A stretch of DNA of 64,000 nucleotides, taken from assembly GCA_028408795.1 (NCBI GenBank), contig JAOOLP010000004.1:1-64000 (forward strand), in the 5' to 3' direction. The position numbers and the translations under genes were made by a program. This document shows, in pieces, positions 18,760 to 28,210 of this stretch (the first letter of the stretch is position 1; every line of letters starts with the position of its first letter). Source of the DNA: Candidatus Pelagibacter sp. Lineage in GTDB: Bacteria > Pseudomonadota > Alphaproteobacteria > Pelagibacterales > Pelagibacteraceae. The notes below the pieces were generated by a model that had not been told where the DNA came from, ran no database searches, and saw nothing but the letters and a program-made list of their open reading frames with translations.

Positions 18760-20102
18760 TTTATTTTCCAAACGGTTTTTCCTTTTTGATCTTCAATTAA
18801 AATTCCTTTTGAGGACAGTTCCTCTCTTATCTTATCTGCAAGAGAAAATTTACCACTCTTCTTGGCTTTATTTCTTTCCTCTATTTTTTCTAATATATAG
18901 TTTTCAGATATACTAATATTTCTTTTTTTCAGACTTTCCCACTCATTTTTGCTGATATTAAATAATCCTAAAAGTCTACAAGATTGATTAAATATCATTT
19001 TTTTTTCATCATTTCCTTTCTTAGCCTCATTATATAACTCATGGATCTTAGCTATAAAACCAGGTGTATTGAGATCATCTAATAGAGCTTCATCTACCTT
19101 TTTGACTTTTCCTGTTTCTTCTGAATAAAGATTATACCATTTATCCAACACTCCCTTTTGATTATTTAACAGATGATCGTTCCAATCTAATGGTTGACTG
19201 TAATGAGCGCTTAAAAGAGCTAATCTAACAACTTGTCCAGAATATTTTTTTATAGCATCTGATATTGTAATTATATTTCCTAATGATTTTGACATCTTTT
19301 CTTTATTTATTGTAACAAAACCATTATGAACCCAATAATTAGCAAAATTTTTAGTGTTATTATTTGAGCAAGATTGAGCGATTTCGTTTTCGTGGTGGGG
19401 AAAAATTAAATCTAAACCTCCGCCATGGATATCAAAATTTTTACCTAAATATTTTTCACTCATTACTGAACATTCAAGGTGCCAGCCAGGTCTACCTCTA
19501 CCCCAAGGGGACTCCCAACCTGGATCTTGATCTTTTGAGGGTTTCCATAAAACAAAATCTATAGGATTTTTTTTTAAATCTGAAACTTCTATTCTATTTC
19601 CTGCTTTTAACTCATCTAAATTTTTATTAGATAATTTTCCATATTCTTTAAATTTATTTACAGCAAAATAAACATGTCCTTTATTTTCATATGCAAATCC
19701 TTTTGAAATTAATGAAAGTGACATTTCAATCATTTCTTTGATGTGATCCGTAGCTTTTGGTTCAACAGTAGGTTTTAAACAGTTAAGGCTTTTACAATTT
19801 TCGTGAAATACTTTCGTAATATCATTAGTTATTTTTTTAAAATCTTTTTTATATTTTTTTGATGCTTCAATTATTTTATCATCTACATCAGTTATGTTTC
19901 TAACATAACTAACATTTGATCCATAAATAACTTTTAATATTCTGAATAATAAATCAAACACTACTAGACTTCTTGCATTACCAACATGTGGGTTGTCGTA
20001 AACCGTAGGTCCACAAGCATACATAGAAATCTTTTTCGAATTAATTGGTTTAAAAATTTCTTTTTTTTTTGATAATGAATTGGTTAATTGAAGATTACTC
20101 AT
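18756..20102 (-). CDS. cysS: Cysteinyl-tRNA synthetase
   Basis: Class I synthetase charging tRNA-Cys. Motifs: [19 protein letters not shown] (HIGH-type site with a zinc Cys), [14 protein letters not shown] with zinc ligands, [19 protein letters not shown], and EKMSKSLGN, the KMSKS loop. 448 aa is near the usual 450-470. The end overlaps cimA by 4 bp, and the start overlaps the nadE end by 8 bp, so nadE-cysS-cimA-trmJ forms one unit. Confidence 0.98.
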   Translation of the reverse strand: MSNLQLTNSLSKKKEIFKPINSKKISMYACGPTVYDNPHVGNARSLVVFDLLFRILKVIYGSNVSYVRNITDVDDKIIEASKKYKKDFKKITNDITKVFHENCKSLNCLKPTVEPKATDHIKEMIEMSLSLISKGFAYENKGHVYFAVNKFKEYGKLSNKNLDELKAGNRIEVSDLKKNPIDFVLWKPSKDQDPGWESPWGRGRPGWHLECSVMSEKYLGKNFDIHGGGLDLIFPHHENEIAQSCSNNNTKNFANYWVHNGFVTINKEKMSKSLGNIITISDAIKKYSGQVVRLALLSAHYSQPLDWNDHLLNNQKGVLDKWYNLYSEETGKVKKVDEALLDDLNTPGFIAKIHELYNEAKKGNDEKKMIFNQSCRLLGLFNISKNEWESLKKRNISISENYILEKIEERNKAKKSGKFSLADKIREELSSKGILIEDQKGKTVWKIK

Positions 20103-20832
20103 TAAATTTGCAAACTGGTATAGGGTTCATTTTGTGTAAATTTTTTTCTCTTATATCTAAATATTTTTTATAGTTTGGATCATTTTTATTTTCCATAGCT
20201 TTTTCAAGATCTTCATAGCTCATCCCAAGTTGTTGAACATCATTTCTTCCATCGTCCCATAAGCCATCAGTTGGTGGAGTGTTTATTATTTCATCAGACA
20301 CTCCAAGATGTTTTCCTAGTTCCCAAACTTGTGACTTAGTACAATCAGCTATAGGGGAAATATCAACTCCTCCATCACCATATTTAGTATAAAAACCAAC
20401 ACCAAAATCCTCAACTTTATTCCCTGTGCCTACAACTATACCCTTATTAGCTGCAGCTACTTGATATAAAGTTGCCATTCTTAATCTCGCTCTGGAATTT
20501 GCATATCCATGTTCGTTATCAAATTTATTTAAAACTTGAGAAAACGAATTGAAAATTCTATCCATCTCTAACAAATGGTGTTCCACATTTTTATATTTTT
20601 GTTTTAACCATTGAGCGTGAGACAGGCTTAAGTCATGTTGGGACTTAATTTGCTTGATTGGCATTGTTAACACAATTGTTTTACGTCCAGTGTTTGCACA
20701 TAAAGTACTAACAACAGAAGAATCTATTCCTCCTGAAATTCCAACAACTAATGCCTCAGGTTTATAGGACACCGAATCGCAATAGCTATTAATCCAGTCA
20801 GTGATAATTTTAGCTCTTTTTTTTACTTCCAT
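20095..20832 (-). CDS. nadE: NH3-dependent NAD(+) synthetase
   Basis: Amidates nicotinic acid adenine dinucleotide with ammonia and ATP. The N-type PP-loop ALVVGISGGIDSSVVSTL is near residue 30, followed by SRARLRMATLYQVA and VVGTGNKVEDFGVGFYTKYGDGGVD, the substrate-binding loop, and PTDGLWDDGRNDVQQLGMSYEDL. 245 aa, with no nitrilase-type glutaminase domain, so free ammonia is the expected nitrogen donor. Confidence 0.95.
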   Translation of the reverse strand: MEVKKRAKIITDWINSYCDSVSYKPEALVVGISGGIDSSVVSTLCANTGRKTIVLTMPIKQIKSQHDLSLSHAQWLKQKYKNVEHHLLEMDRIFNSFSQVLNKFDNEHGYANSRARLRMATLYQVAAANKGIVVGTGNKVEDFGVGFYTKYGDGGVDISPIADCTKSQVWELGKHLGVSDEIINTPPTDGLWDDGRNDVQQLGMSYEDLEKAMENKNDPNYKKYLDIREKNLHKMNPIPVCKFNE

Positions 20833-20864
20833 AATTAATACCTTACCTCTCTTTTTAAGGTTTG

Positions 20865-20893
20865 GTCTTAATAATTACAATAATTATTAAGAC
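20865..20893. repeat. 13-bp perfect inverted repeat, AT-rich hairpin at the 3' end of the DAHP synthase gene
   Basis: GTCTTAATAATTA and its exact complement are separated by CAA, a 13-bp stem with a 3-nt loop. It spans the stop codon of the DAHP synthase gene, 33 bp before the nadE start. No T-tract follows on the minus strand, so it is not a normal intrinsic terminator. It may protect the mRNA 3' end or be a weak stop (inference). Confidence 0.55.
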
Positions 20894-22263
20894 GCGGCTT
20901 GAATAATTTTTTTTGAATATTTTGAATTTTTCTTAATTTCTTCAGAAATTAAAAAGGCTAATTCTAAAGCCTGATCGGCATTCAATCTAGGGTCACAATG
21001 AGTTCTATACCTATTGGATAGGTCATTCTCAGAAATTTTTTGAGCTCCTCCTGTGCATTCTGTCACATCTTGGCCAGTCATCTCCACATGAAGACCTCCG
21101 GCATAAGTATTTTCTGCTTGATGAACTGCAAAAAAGTTTTTAACTTCTTTTATTACATTGTCAAAGGGTCTTGTCTTAAAACCGGTAGCAGCTTTAATTG
21201 TATTTCCATGCATAGGATCACATGACCAAATAACATTTAAACCTTCTTTTTTAATAGCTTTAATTAACTTGGGAAGATATTTCTCAACATTATCAAAACC
21301 GAATCTCGAAATTAATGTCATTCTTCCTGGTTCATTTTCTGGATTCAAAATGTTGCACAATTTAATTAACTCATCAGGTTTTAAAGTTGGTCCACATTTT
21401 AAGCCTAAAGGATTTTTAATTCCTCTACAAAATTCCACATGAGCTCCATCTATTTGTCTAGTTCTGTCACCTATCCAAACAAAATGTGCAGACGTATCGT
21501 GAAACTCACCAGTGGTGGAGTCTACTCTCGTCATTGCTTCTTCAAATGGAAGCAATAAAGCTTCATGAGATGTATAAAAATTTACAGTTCTAAGTCTTCT
21601 GTTATTATCAGAGTTTATTCCGCAAGCTTCCATAAAAGCAAGCGCATCACTAATTTTATCTTCGATTTCTTTGTATTTGCCCTTGGTTTTGTCTTTAATA
21701 AAACCTAAGTTCCACAAGTGAACTTGTCTTAAGTCTGCAAATCCACCTTGAGAAAATGCTCTTAATAAATTTAAAGTAGATGCAGATTGTGAATAAGCTC
21801 TAAATAATCTTTTAGCATCAGGTATCCTAGCTTTTTCTGAAAATTCCATTCCGTTAATGTTATCACCCAAATAACTAGGAAGTTCTTTTCCATCTTTTTT
21901 TTCTGTTGGTGCACTTCTTGGTTTAGAAAACTGTCCAGCAATTCTTCCAATTTTAACAACTGGTACTGAAGCAGAGGCAGTCATAACTAAAGACATTTGC
22001 AATAGAACTTTAAAAGTGTCTCTTATATTGTCTGGATGAAACTCAGCAAAACTCTCTGCGCAATCACCACCTTGTAGTAAAAAAGCTTTTCCACTAACTA
22101 CATCAGCTAAAGATTTTTTTAATGATCTTGTTTCACCTGCAAAAACAAGTGGTGGATATTTTTTTACCTTACTTAATACTAATTCAAGTTCTTTCTTATC
22201 TTGATAAATAGGTAAATGCTTTGCAGGATATTTTGTCCAACTGTTTAAATTCCATTTTTTCAT
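20887..22263 (-). CDS. Class II 3-deoxy-7-phosphoheptulonate (DAHP) synthase
   Basis: First step of the shikimate pathway, from PEP and erythrose 4-phosphate. It is the plant/actinobacterial class II type: [32 protein letters not shown] (metal Cys), [49 protein letters not shown] and [10 protein letters not shown]. 458 aa from the ATG at 22263, which has an AAGG-type ribosome site. A TTG 6 bp upstream is less likely. Stands alone between glmS and nadE. Confidence 0.95.
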   Translation of the reverse strand: MKKWNLNSWTKYPAKHLPIYQDKKELELVLSKVKKYPPLVFAGETRSLKKSLADVVSGKAFLLQGGDCAESFAEFHPDNIRDTFKVLLQMSLVMTASASVPVVKIGRIAGQFSKPRSAPTEKKDGKELPSYLGDNINGMEFSEKARIPDAKRLFRAYSQSASTLNLLRAFSQGGFADLRQVHLWNLGFIKDKTKGKYKEIEDKISDALAFMEACGINSDNNRRLRTVNFYTSHEALLLPFEEAMTRVDSTTGEFHDTSAHFVWIGDRTRQIDGAHVEFCRGIKNPLGLKCGPTLKPDELIKLCNILNPENEPGRMTLISRFGFDNVEKYLPKLIKAIKKEGLNVIWSCDPMHGNTIKAATGFKTRPFDNVIKEVKNFFAVHQAENTYAGGLHVEMTGQDVTECTGGAQKISENDLSNRYRTHCDPRLNADQALELAFLISEEIKKNSKYSKKIIQAAS

Positions 22264-22322
22264 GTTCAACCTTGAATATTTATAGATTATAAAAAGAGCT
22301 TTTTAAAGACTTAAAATTAAAA

Positions 22323-24140
22323 TCACTCTACAGTTACTGATTTTGCTAAGTTTCTTGGTTTGTCAATATCACATCCTTTCAATAACGCGACATGATAAGC
22401 TAATAATTGAATTGGTATAGTTAGCAAAATTGGTGAAAGTAAACTATTTAACAAAGGAACTCTTACTCCAAATCTTATATTTTCATTAATTAATTCCTTT
22501 TTATTGTCTGTTATAAATAAAATTTTTCCCCCTCTTGCAATAACTTCTTGCATATTAGAAAGTGTTTTTTCAAAGTACTTATCTTTAGGAGCTATAACTA
22601 TTACAGGCAAACCCTCTTCTATTAAAGCTAGTGGACCGTGTTTCATTTCTCCAGCTGGATAACCTTCTGCGTGTAAATAAGATAATTCTTTTAATTTTAG
22701 AGCACCCTCTAAAGCAATTGGAAATGAATAACCTCTACCCAAAAACATTGAGCCTTTTGCGTTTATAAATTCTTTTGCCATTGATTGAACAGAACTCTCG
22801 ATATTTAAAGTTTTCTTAATCGCGCTGGGAAGTGATTGGAGTTGTTGTAAAAATATTTTATAATCTTTACTATCAATATCTTCTCTGCTTTTAGCTAATT
22901 TAAGACATAGTATATATAAAACTATCATTTGACCTAAAAAAGCTTTTGTTGATGCAACTCCAATTTCAGGACCAGCATGTATTGGGAGAACCCAGTCTGA
23001 GTTTCTTGCAATAGTGCTCTCAACTGCGTTAACTATTGAACAAGTTTTAACTTTATTTCTTTTACATAAATCTAAAGCAGCTGCTGTGTCAGCTGTTTCT
23101 CCAGATTGTGAGACAAAAATATATAAATTTTGAGAATTAAATCTTAATTTTCTGTATCTAAATTCAGAGGCGATATCAATTTCTACATCAATAGTAGTCA
23201 ATTCTTCGAACCAATATTTTGCGACTAAACATGAGTGGTATGCTGTACCGCAACCTATTAGTACAATCTTATTTATTTTATTTGGTTGAATTGGAAAATT
23301 ATAAATATTTATATCTTTCTTTAAACTATCTATATATTCGTTAATACAGTTTTTGGCTGTAATTGGTTGTTCAAAAATTTCTTTAGACATAAAATTTTTA
23401 TAATCACCTTTATCGCTAGTATTTTTATCGTCGGATAAATTGTAAATCTTTTTATTGATCTTTTTTTTGTTCTCATCGTAAAATTCTACATCATCTTTAG
23501 TAATAATACACAAATCTCCATCATCTAAATATGAAATTTTATTTGTCATTGATTTAAGTGCGTAAGAGTCTGATCCTAAATAATTTTCACTCTGTGAATA
23601 GCCAACTGCTAAAGGACTTCCTCTACGAGCCCCGATGATAATATTCTTATCATTTTTGAAGATGATACCAAGAGCAAAACTACCTTTTAATTCTTTTAAA
23701 GTTTTGAAAACAGATTCTAAAGGATTATTATTTTTAAGAAACTCTGTAATTAATAAAGTAATTACCTCTGTATCGGTTTGAGACTTAAATTTTAATTTTT
23801 TTGACTCTAGTTTTTTTTTTAATTCATCAGAATTTTCTATGATGCCATTATGAACTACGGAAACAATTTCTGTTGAATGTGGATGAGCATTAACTTTATT
23901 AGGCACACCATGAGTTGCCCATCTTACATGTCCTATTCCTAAATTTCCTTCTGATGGATTATTAAATAAAATTTTTTCTAATTCCTCCACTCTTCCAGTG
24001 CATTTTTTTTCATCAATGATATTATTGTTTAAAGTAGCTAATCCTGCTGAGTCGTAGCCTCTATACTCAAGCTTCTTTAGAGAGTTTATAATATTTATTG
24101 AAACTGGTTTATTGCTAGCTATACCTATAATTCCACACAT
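22323..24140 (-). CDS. glmS: Glutamine--fructose-6-phosphate aminotransferase (isomerizing)
   Basis: Makes glucosamine-6-phosphate for peptidoglycan and LPS. N-terminal class II amidotransferase domain starts MCGIIGIA with Cys1 (after Met removal), then LEYRGYDSAGL and GIGHVRWATHG. The C-terminal half has two SIS domains: IGCGTAYHSCLVAKYW, VSQSGETADT, LGRGYSFPIALEGALKLKEL and HAEGYPAGEMKHGPLALI, ending KPRNLAKSVTVE. 605 aa is full length. The GlmU-like acetyltransferase gene ends 3 bp upstream, so the two are co-transcribed. Confidence 0.98.
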   Translation of the reverse strand: MCGIIGIASNKPVSINIINSLKKLEYRGYDSAGLATLNNNIIDEKKCTGRVEELEKILFNNPSEGNLGIGHVRWATHGVPNKVNAHPHSTEIVSVVHNGIIENSDELKKKLESKKLKFKSQTDTEVITLLITEFLKNNNPLESVFKTLKELKGSFALGIIFKNDKNIIIGARRGSPLAVGYSQSENYLGSDSYALKSMTNKISYLDDGDLCIITKDDVEFYDENKKKINKKIYNLSDDKNTSDKGDYKNFMSKEIFEQPITAKNCINEYIDSLKKDINIYNFPIQPNKINKIVLIGCGTAYHSCLVAKYWFEELTTIDVEIDIASEFRYRKLRFNSQNLYIFVSQSGETADTAAALDLCKRNKVKTCSIVNAVESTIARNSDWVLPIHAGPEIGVASTKAFLGQMIVLYILCLKLAKSREDIDSKDYKIFLQQLQSLPSAIKKTLNIESSVQSMAKEFINAKGSMFLGRGYSFPIALEGALKLKELSYLHAEGYPAGEMKHGPLALIEEGLPVIVIAPKDKYFEKTLSNMQEVIARGGKILFITDNKKELINENIRFGVRVPLLNSLLSPILLTIPIQLLAYHVALLKGCDIDKPRNLAKSVTVE

Positions 24141-24143
24141 GTT

Positions 24144-24788
24144 TTATTTCTTCTTTCTTTTGTAATTTTTCACTTCAATTTGTGATGATCGAGTAATTCC
24201 AAGTGAATTTTTCTTAACATTTTTTGTAATTACCGATCCAGCACCTATCAAAGAATTTTTTTCCAATTTAACTGGGGCAACTAAAGATGAGTTTGATCCT
24301 ACAAAAACATTGTCGGATATTTTGGTTTTATGTTTCTTTACTCCATCATAATTACAAGTAATTGTACCAGCACCTATATTTGAATTTTTTCCAATATGAG
24401 TGTCGCCTATGTAAGAAAGGTGATTTACTTTTGAATTAGAATTGATTTTAGTTTTTTTTGTTTCTACAAAATTTCCAATTTTTGTATTAGATTTTAAAAT
24501 TGTTCCATTTCTTAACCGAGCGTAAGGACCAATGATTACATTTTTATCTATCCTAGTTCCCTCAATATGAGAAAAAGATTTTATACAAGAATTATTTCCA
24601 ATTTTCACTTTCGAACCAATTACCACATATGGTTCTATAGTTACGTTTTTTCCAAAAACTGTATCATTAGACAAAAAAATAGTTTCCGGCGCTATCAAGT
24701 TTACTCCTTTTGAAAGAGCTTTATTTCTAAGTATTTCTTGTTTAATTCTGTAAGCGTTTGCTTTTTTTAATTTAATATTTGTATTCAT
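24144..24788 (-). CDS. glmU: GlmU-like glucosamine-1-phosphate N-acetyltransferase domain only
   Basis: 214 residues matching only the right half of GlmU: the helical arm ([18 protein letters not shown]), then a left-handed beta-helix of hexapeptide repeats with [47 protein letters not shown] and [13 protein letters not shown]. These include the acetyl-CoA and GlcN-1-P binding residues. The N-terminal uridylyltransferase domain (LAAGxGTRM, about 230 residues) is missing and the frame does not continue upstream. It should acetylate GlcN-1-P, while UDP transfer must come from another gene. Confidence 0.88.
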   Translation of the reverse strand: MNTNIKLKKANAYRIKQEILRNKALSKGVNLIAPETIFLSNDTVFGKNVTIEPYVVIGSKVKIGNNSCIKSFSHIEGTRIDKNVIIGPYARLRNGTILKSNTKIGNFVETKKTKINSNSKVNHLSYIGDTHIGKNSNIGAGTITCNYDGVKKHKTKISDNVFVGSNSSLVAPVKLEKNSLIGAGSVITKNVKKNSLGITRSSQIEVKNYKRKKK

Positions 24789-24858
24789 AAAAAATTCTCT
24801 TTACATTATTACTACTTTAGAAATAAGTCACAAAATATTTCTTTTTAATACTTTAAAA

Positions 24859-25521
24859 ATGACTCAAAATTTAACAATTTTATTTGATTTAGATGGGACA
24901 ATTATTAATACGGCTCCAGATTTAATGGCAGCACATAACCATGTTATGAGAAAATTTGGGTATGAAGAAAAAAAAATGGCTGATATCAAAACACTTGCTG
25001 GTAAAGGTGCATGGGTAATGATGCAAAGATCGTTTAAAGAAAAAATAAATGATGAAAATTTGAAAAAAAATATGACAAAAGAGTTTATTGATTATTATTC
25101 TAAAAATATTGATAAAAATAGTAAACCAATAAAAGGTCTTATTGATTTTCTTAAATGGGCAAAATCAGAAAAAATAACTATGGCCATTTGTACCAATAAA
25201 CAAGAGAGACTTGCTAATGATTTATTAATCAAACTAGATTTGATGAAATATTTTGATTTTGTAGCTGGATCAGATACTTTTGATTTTAATAAACCAGATG
25301 CTAGACATTTAACAAATGTAGTTGAAATATTAGAAGGTAATTTAAAAAAAACAATTATGGTCGGGGACAGTGAGGTAGATGAGTTGGCTGCGATGAATGC
25401 GAAACTCCCCTTTATTTTAATTGAGGGTGGTTACACTGGTAAAACCCCTAAAGAAATTAAACATGATTTTTTAATTAAGGATTTTGTAAATTTTGAAAAG
25501 ATAGTTAAAAAGTATTTATGA
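24859..25521 (+). CDS. HAD-superfamily phosphatase, phosphoglycolate phosphatase-like
   Basis: HAD subfamily IA hydrolase. Motif I is ILFDLDGTIINTAPDL, motif II is AICTNKQ, the motif III lysine lies in FNKPDA, and motif IV is MVGDSEVDELAA. The four-helix cap lies between motifs I and II (residues about 17-85). Best match by pattern is Gph, which dephosphorylates 2-phosphoglycolate, but HAD substrates are hard to assign from sequence. Divergent from the glmU-like gene with 70 bp between starts, and it overlaps lysE by 4 bp. Confidence 0.85.
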   Translation: MTQNLTILFDLDGTIINTAPDLMAAHNHVMRKFGYEEKKMADIKTLAGKGAWVMMQRSFKEKINDENLKKNMTKEFIDYYSKNIDKNSKPIKGLIDFLKWAKSEKITMAICTNKQERLANDLLIKLDLMKYFDFVAGSDTFDFNKPDARHLTNVVEILEGNLKKTIMVGDSEVDELAAMNAKLPFILIEGGYTGKTPKEIKHDFLIKDFVNFEKIVKKYL

Positions 25522-26117
25522 TAAATTTTACATTATTTTCGGCTTTAGCAACTTTTTATTTTACAATGTTTTTTACGCCTGGGCCAAATAATGCAATGTT
25601 AACAGCCTCTGGGATGAAGTTTGGTTTCGTTAGAACTCTTCCCCACCTAATTGGAATTCCATTGGGACATATATTTCAAATAGGCCTTACTTGTTTTGGG
25701 CTTGCTAAAATATTTATAATTTACCCTCAAATTCAATTTTATATGAAGTTTTTGTGTTTTGCATATTTACTTTACTTGGGATGGCAAATGATTGGCTCTT
25801 TTAGTATTATTAAAAAAGAGTCTGGGAGACCATTAAAATTTTACGAAGCATCACTTTTTCAGTTTATAAATCCAAAAGCATGGTCCATAGCAATAACCGT
25901 TGCTTCAGGTTTTTTTCCTACTGAGGAAAATATATTTATTGGAATAATATTTGTTACTTTAACAGCTGCAATAATTTGCTTTCCTACAATAAGCTTATGG
26001 GCTTTATTTGGAAGTGGTTTAAGAGCATTTGTTAACAAAGAAAGAACAAAAAAAATAATAGAATATATACTTGCGTTATTGTTAGTTTTAACAGGAATAT
26101 TTATATTAATTAAATAA
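25518..26117 (+). CDS. LysE-family amino acid/metabolite exporter
   Basis: A 199-residue inner-membrane protein with about six hydrophobic segments. The N-terminal block TPGPNNAMLTASGMKFGFVRTLPHLIGIPLGH is the LysE/RhtB signature (P-G-P-N), and FQFINPKAWSIAIT matches the mid-protein N-P-K motif. Family members export lysine, threonine, homoserine lactones or related compounds. The substrate here is not predictable. Start overlaps the end of the HAD gene (ATGA), so translation is probably coupled. Confidence 0.9.
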   Translation: MINFTLFSALATFYFTMFFTPGPNNAMLTASGMKFGFVRTLPHLIGIPLGHIFQIGLTCFGLAKIFIIYPQIQFYMKFLCFAYLLYLGWQMIGSFSIIKKESGRPLKFYEASLFQFINPKAWSIAITVASGFFPTEENIFIGIIFVTLTAAIICFPTISLWALFGSGLRAFVNKERTKKIIEYILALLLVLTGIFILIK

Positions 26118-26157
26118 TCTTTGATTTTTATAATCTCCTCTAATATAAGATTTTACA

Positions 26158-27054
26158 ATGCACTTCACAAAAAAAAATGCTACTGAAAAAAGATCAGACT
26201 TTGTTAAGAAATTAAAATTAAATAAATTATTAAGATTTCCTGGAGCTTACAATCCGCTGTGTGCAAAATTAATTGCTGAGATAGGTTTCGATGGTGTTTA
26301 TATTTCAGGGGGTGTAATGTCTAATGATCTAGGGTTGCCAGACATAGGTTTAACAACCTTAGATCAAGTAAGTTATAGAGGTGGACAAATCGCTCGAGTT
26401 ACTGATCTGCCAACTATCATAGATGCTGATACAGGTTTCAAAGATTGTCAAAAAGCAATTTCTGCTCTTGAAAATAAAGGATTATCAGGTTGTCATATTG
26501 AAGATCAAATTGCCGAAAAAAGATGTGGTCACTTAGATAATAAAGAACTTATATCAAAAGATGAAATGGTTAAAAAAATTAAAGATGCTATTTCCTCAAG
26601 GAGAGATAGTAATTTTTTAATAATTGTCAGAACTGATGCAAATACTGTTGAGGGAATAGATAAAACTCTAGATAGAATTAAAGCTTATGAAGATGCTGGT
26701 GCTGATATGATTTTTCCAGAAGCTATGAAAAATGAAAATGAATTTGAAAAAGTTAGAAAAGTTTCAAATAAATATCTATTAGCCAATATGACTGAATTTG
26801 GAAAATCAAAGCTTTTAGATAAAAGTCAGTTAGAAAATTTAGGTTATAATTTAGTCATTTATCCTGTGACTACTCAAAGACTTGCAATGCAAAATGTAGA
26901 GAATGGACTGAAATCTATATTTAAAGACGGTCATCAGAACAACATTATAGACAAAATGCAAACTAGAAAAAGGTTGTACGAATTAGTAGAATATGAGAAA
27001 TACAATACGCCAGGAAAAAAAATAACTGATTTTTCTACTGAGGGACATGAATAA
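26158..27054 (+). CDS. prpB: 2-Methylisocitrate lyase
   Basis: Cleaves 2-methylisocitrate to pyruvate and succinate in the methylcitrate cycle for propionyl-CoA. ICL/PEPM fold: FPGAYNPLCAKLIAEIGFDGVYISGG, DADTGF (Mg site), HIEDQIAEKRCGHLDNKEL with the catalytic Cys in KRCGH (PrpB form), and IVRTDAN. 298 aa is the usual PrpB size. One-base overlap with prpC (TAATG). No prpD, acnD or prpF is next to it. Confidence 0.94.
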   Translation: MHFTKKNATEKRSDFVKKLKLNKLLRFPGAYNPLCAKLIAEIGFDGVYISGGVMSNDLGLPDIGLTTLDQVSYRGGQIARVTDLPTIIDADTGFKDCQKAISALENKGLSGCHIEDQIAEKRCGHLDNKELISKDEMVKKIKDAISSRRDSNFLIIVRTDANTVEGIDKTLDRIKAYEDAGADMIFPEAMKNENEFEKVRKVSNKYLLANMTEFGKSKLLDKSQLENLGYNLVIYPVTTQRLAMQNVENGLKSIFKDGHQNNIIDKMQTRKRLYELVEYEKYNTPGKKITDFSTEGHE

Positions 27055-28178
27055 TGAGTGAAGAAATTAAAAAAGGTCTATTAGGTATAGTTGTAGATGA
27101 AACAACTGTATCTCATGTAGTTCCTGAACTTAGCGCTCTAACTTATAGAGGATATAAAGTTCAAGACCTTTGTGATAAGTGTGATTTTGAAGAAGTGGCA
27201 TATTTAGTTCTTCATGGTGAACTTCCAAGCAAAAAACAATTAAAAAAATTTATAAAAGAAGAGAGATCTAACAGAAAACTCTCAAAAACTATAATTAAAA
27301 ATATTCAACAAATGCCAAAAAATGCTCATCCTATGGATGTCGTTAGAACTTGCGTAAGTTTAATGGGCTTGGAAGATAAGGATACAAAGGATAATTCTCC
27401 AAAAGCTAATATGAGAAAGGCTTTAAAAATATTTTCTCAGACTCCAACAGCAGTAGCAGCATATTTTAGAACTAGAAAAGGAAAAAAAATAATTTCCCCT
27501 AGTAAAAAATTGTCTTTTTCAGAAAACTTTTTTAAAATGATGTTTAACAAAGTACCCGATAAAGAAATAGTACGAGCTTTCGATATTTCACTGATTTTAT
27601 ACGCTGAGCATAGTTTCAACGTTTCAACTTTTACAGCAAGAACTATCACTAGCAGTTTATCAGATTTACATGGTGCAATTACTGGTGCGATAGCATCTTT
27701 AAAAGGTCCCTTGCATGGTGGAGCTAATGAAGCAGTAATGCACATGATGAAAGAAATAGGAAAACCAGAAAAAGCTAAAGCATGGATTGAAAATGCTTTA
27801 GCAAAGAAAAAAGTGATAATGGGATTTGGGCATAGAGTTTATAGAACGGGAGACTCTAGAGTTCCAACAATGAAGCACTATATGTTTAAAGTCGCAAAAC
27901 TTTTGAATAAAGATAAATATCCAAAGATGTACGAAATTTTAGAAAATGAAATGCTATCAAAAAAAAATATTCATCCAAATGTAGATTTCCCTTGTGGGCC
28001 TACTTATTATATGATGGGCATTGATATAGATTTTTACACTCCAATCTTTGTAATGTCACGGATTACTGGCTGGTCAGCCCATATCATGGAACAACATGCT
28101 TCAAATAAATTAATTAGACCTTTATCTAAATACAAAGGTGAAGAGGTAAGAGAAGTAATGTTGCTAAATCAAAGATGA
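27054..28178 (+). CDS. prpC: 2-Methylcitrate synthase / citrate synthase-like
   Basis: Condenses propionyl-CoA (and possibly acetyl-CoA) with oxaloacetate. The short 374-residue form opens KKGLLGIVVDETTVSHV and ALTYRGY, typical of PrpC. The catalytic triad residues are seen in LYAEHSFNVSTFTAR (His), GFGHRVYRTGDSR (His) and NVDFPCG (Asp). It directly follows prpB with overlapping start and stop. The short form could have dual citrate/methylcitrate activity, which cannot be excluded from sequence. Confidence 0.93.
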   Translation: MSEEIKKGLLGIVVDETTVSHVVPELSALTYRGYKVQDLCDKCDFEEVAYLVLHGELPSKKQLKKFIKEERSNRKLSKTIIKNIQQMPKNAHPMDVVRTCVSLMGLEDKDTKDNSPKANMRKALKIFSQTPTAVAAYFRTRKGKKIISPSKKLSFSENFFKMMFNKVPDKEIVRAFDISLILYAEHSFNVSTFTARTITSSLSDLHGAITGAIASLKGPLHGGANEAVMHMMKEIGKPEKAKAWIENALAKKKVIMGFGHRVYRTGDSRVPTMKHYMFKVAKLLNKDKYPKMYEILENEMLSKKNIHPNVDFPCGPTYYMMGIDIDFYTPIFVMSRITGWSAHIMEQHASNKLIRPLSKYKGEEVREVMLLNQR

Positions 28179-28210
28179 TATTGCTTACAAATTTTTTAAT
28201 TTAAAATCAG

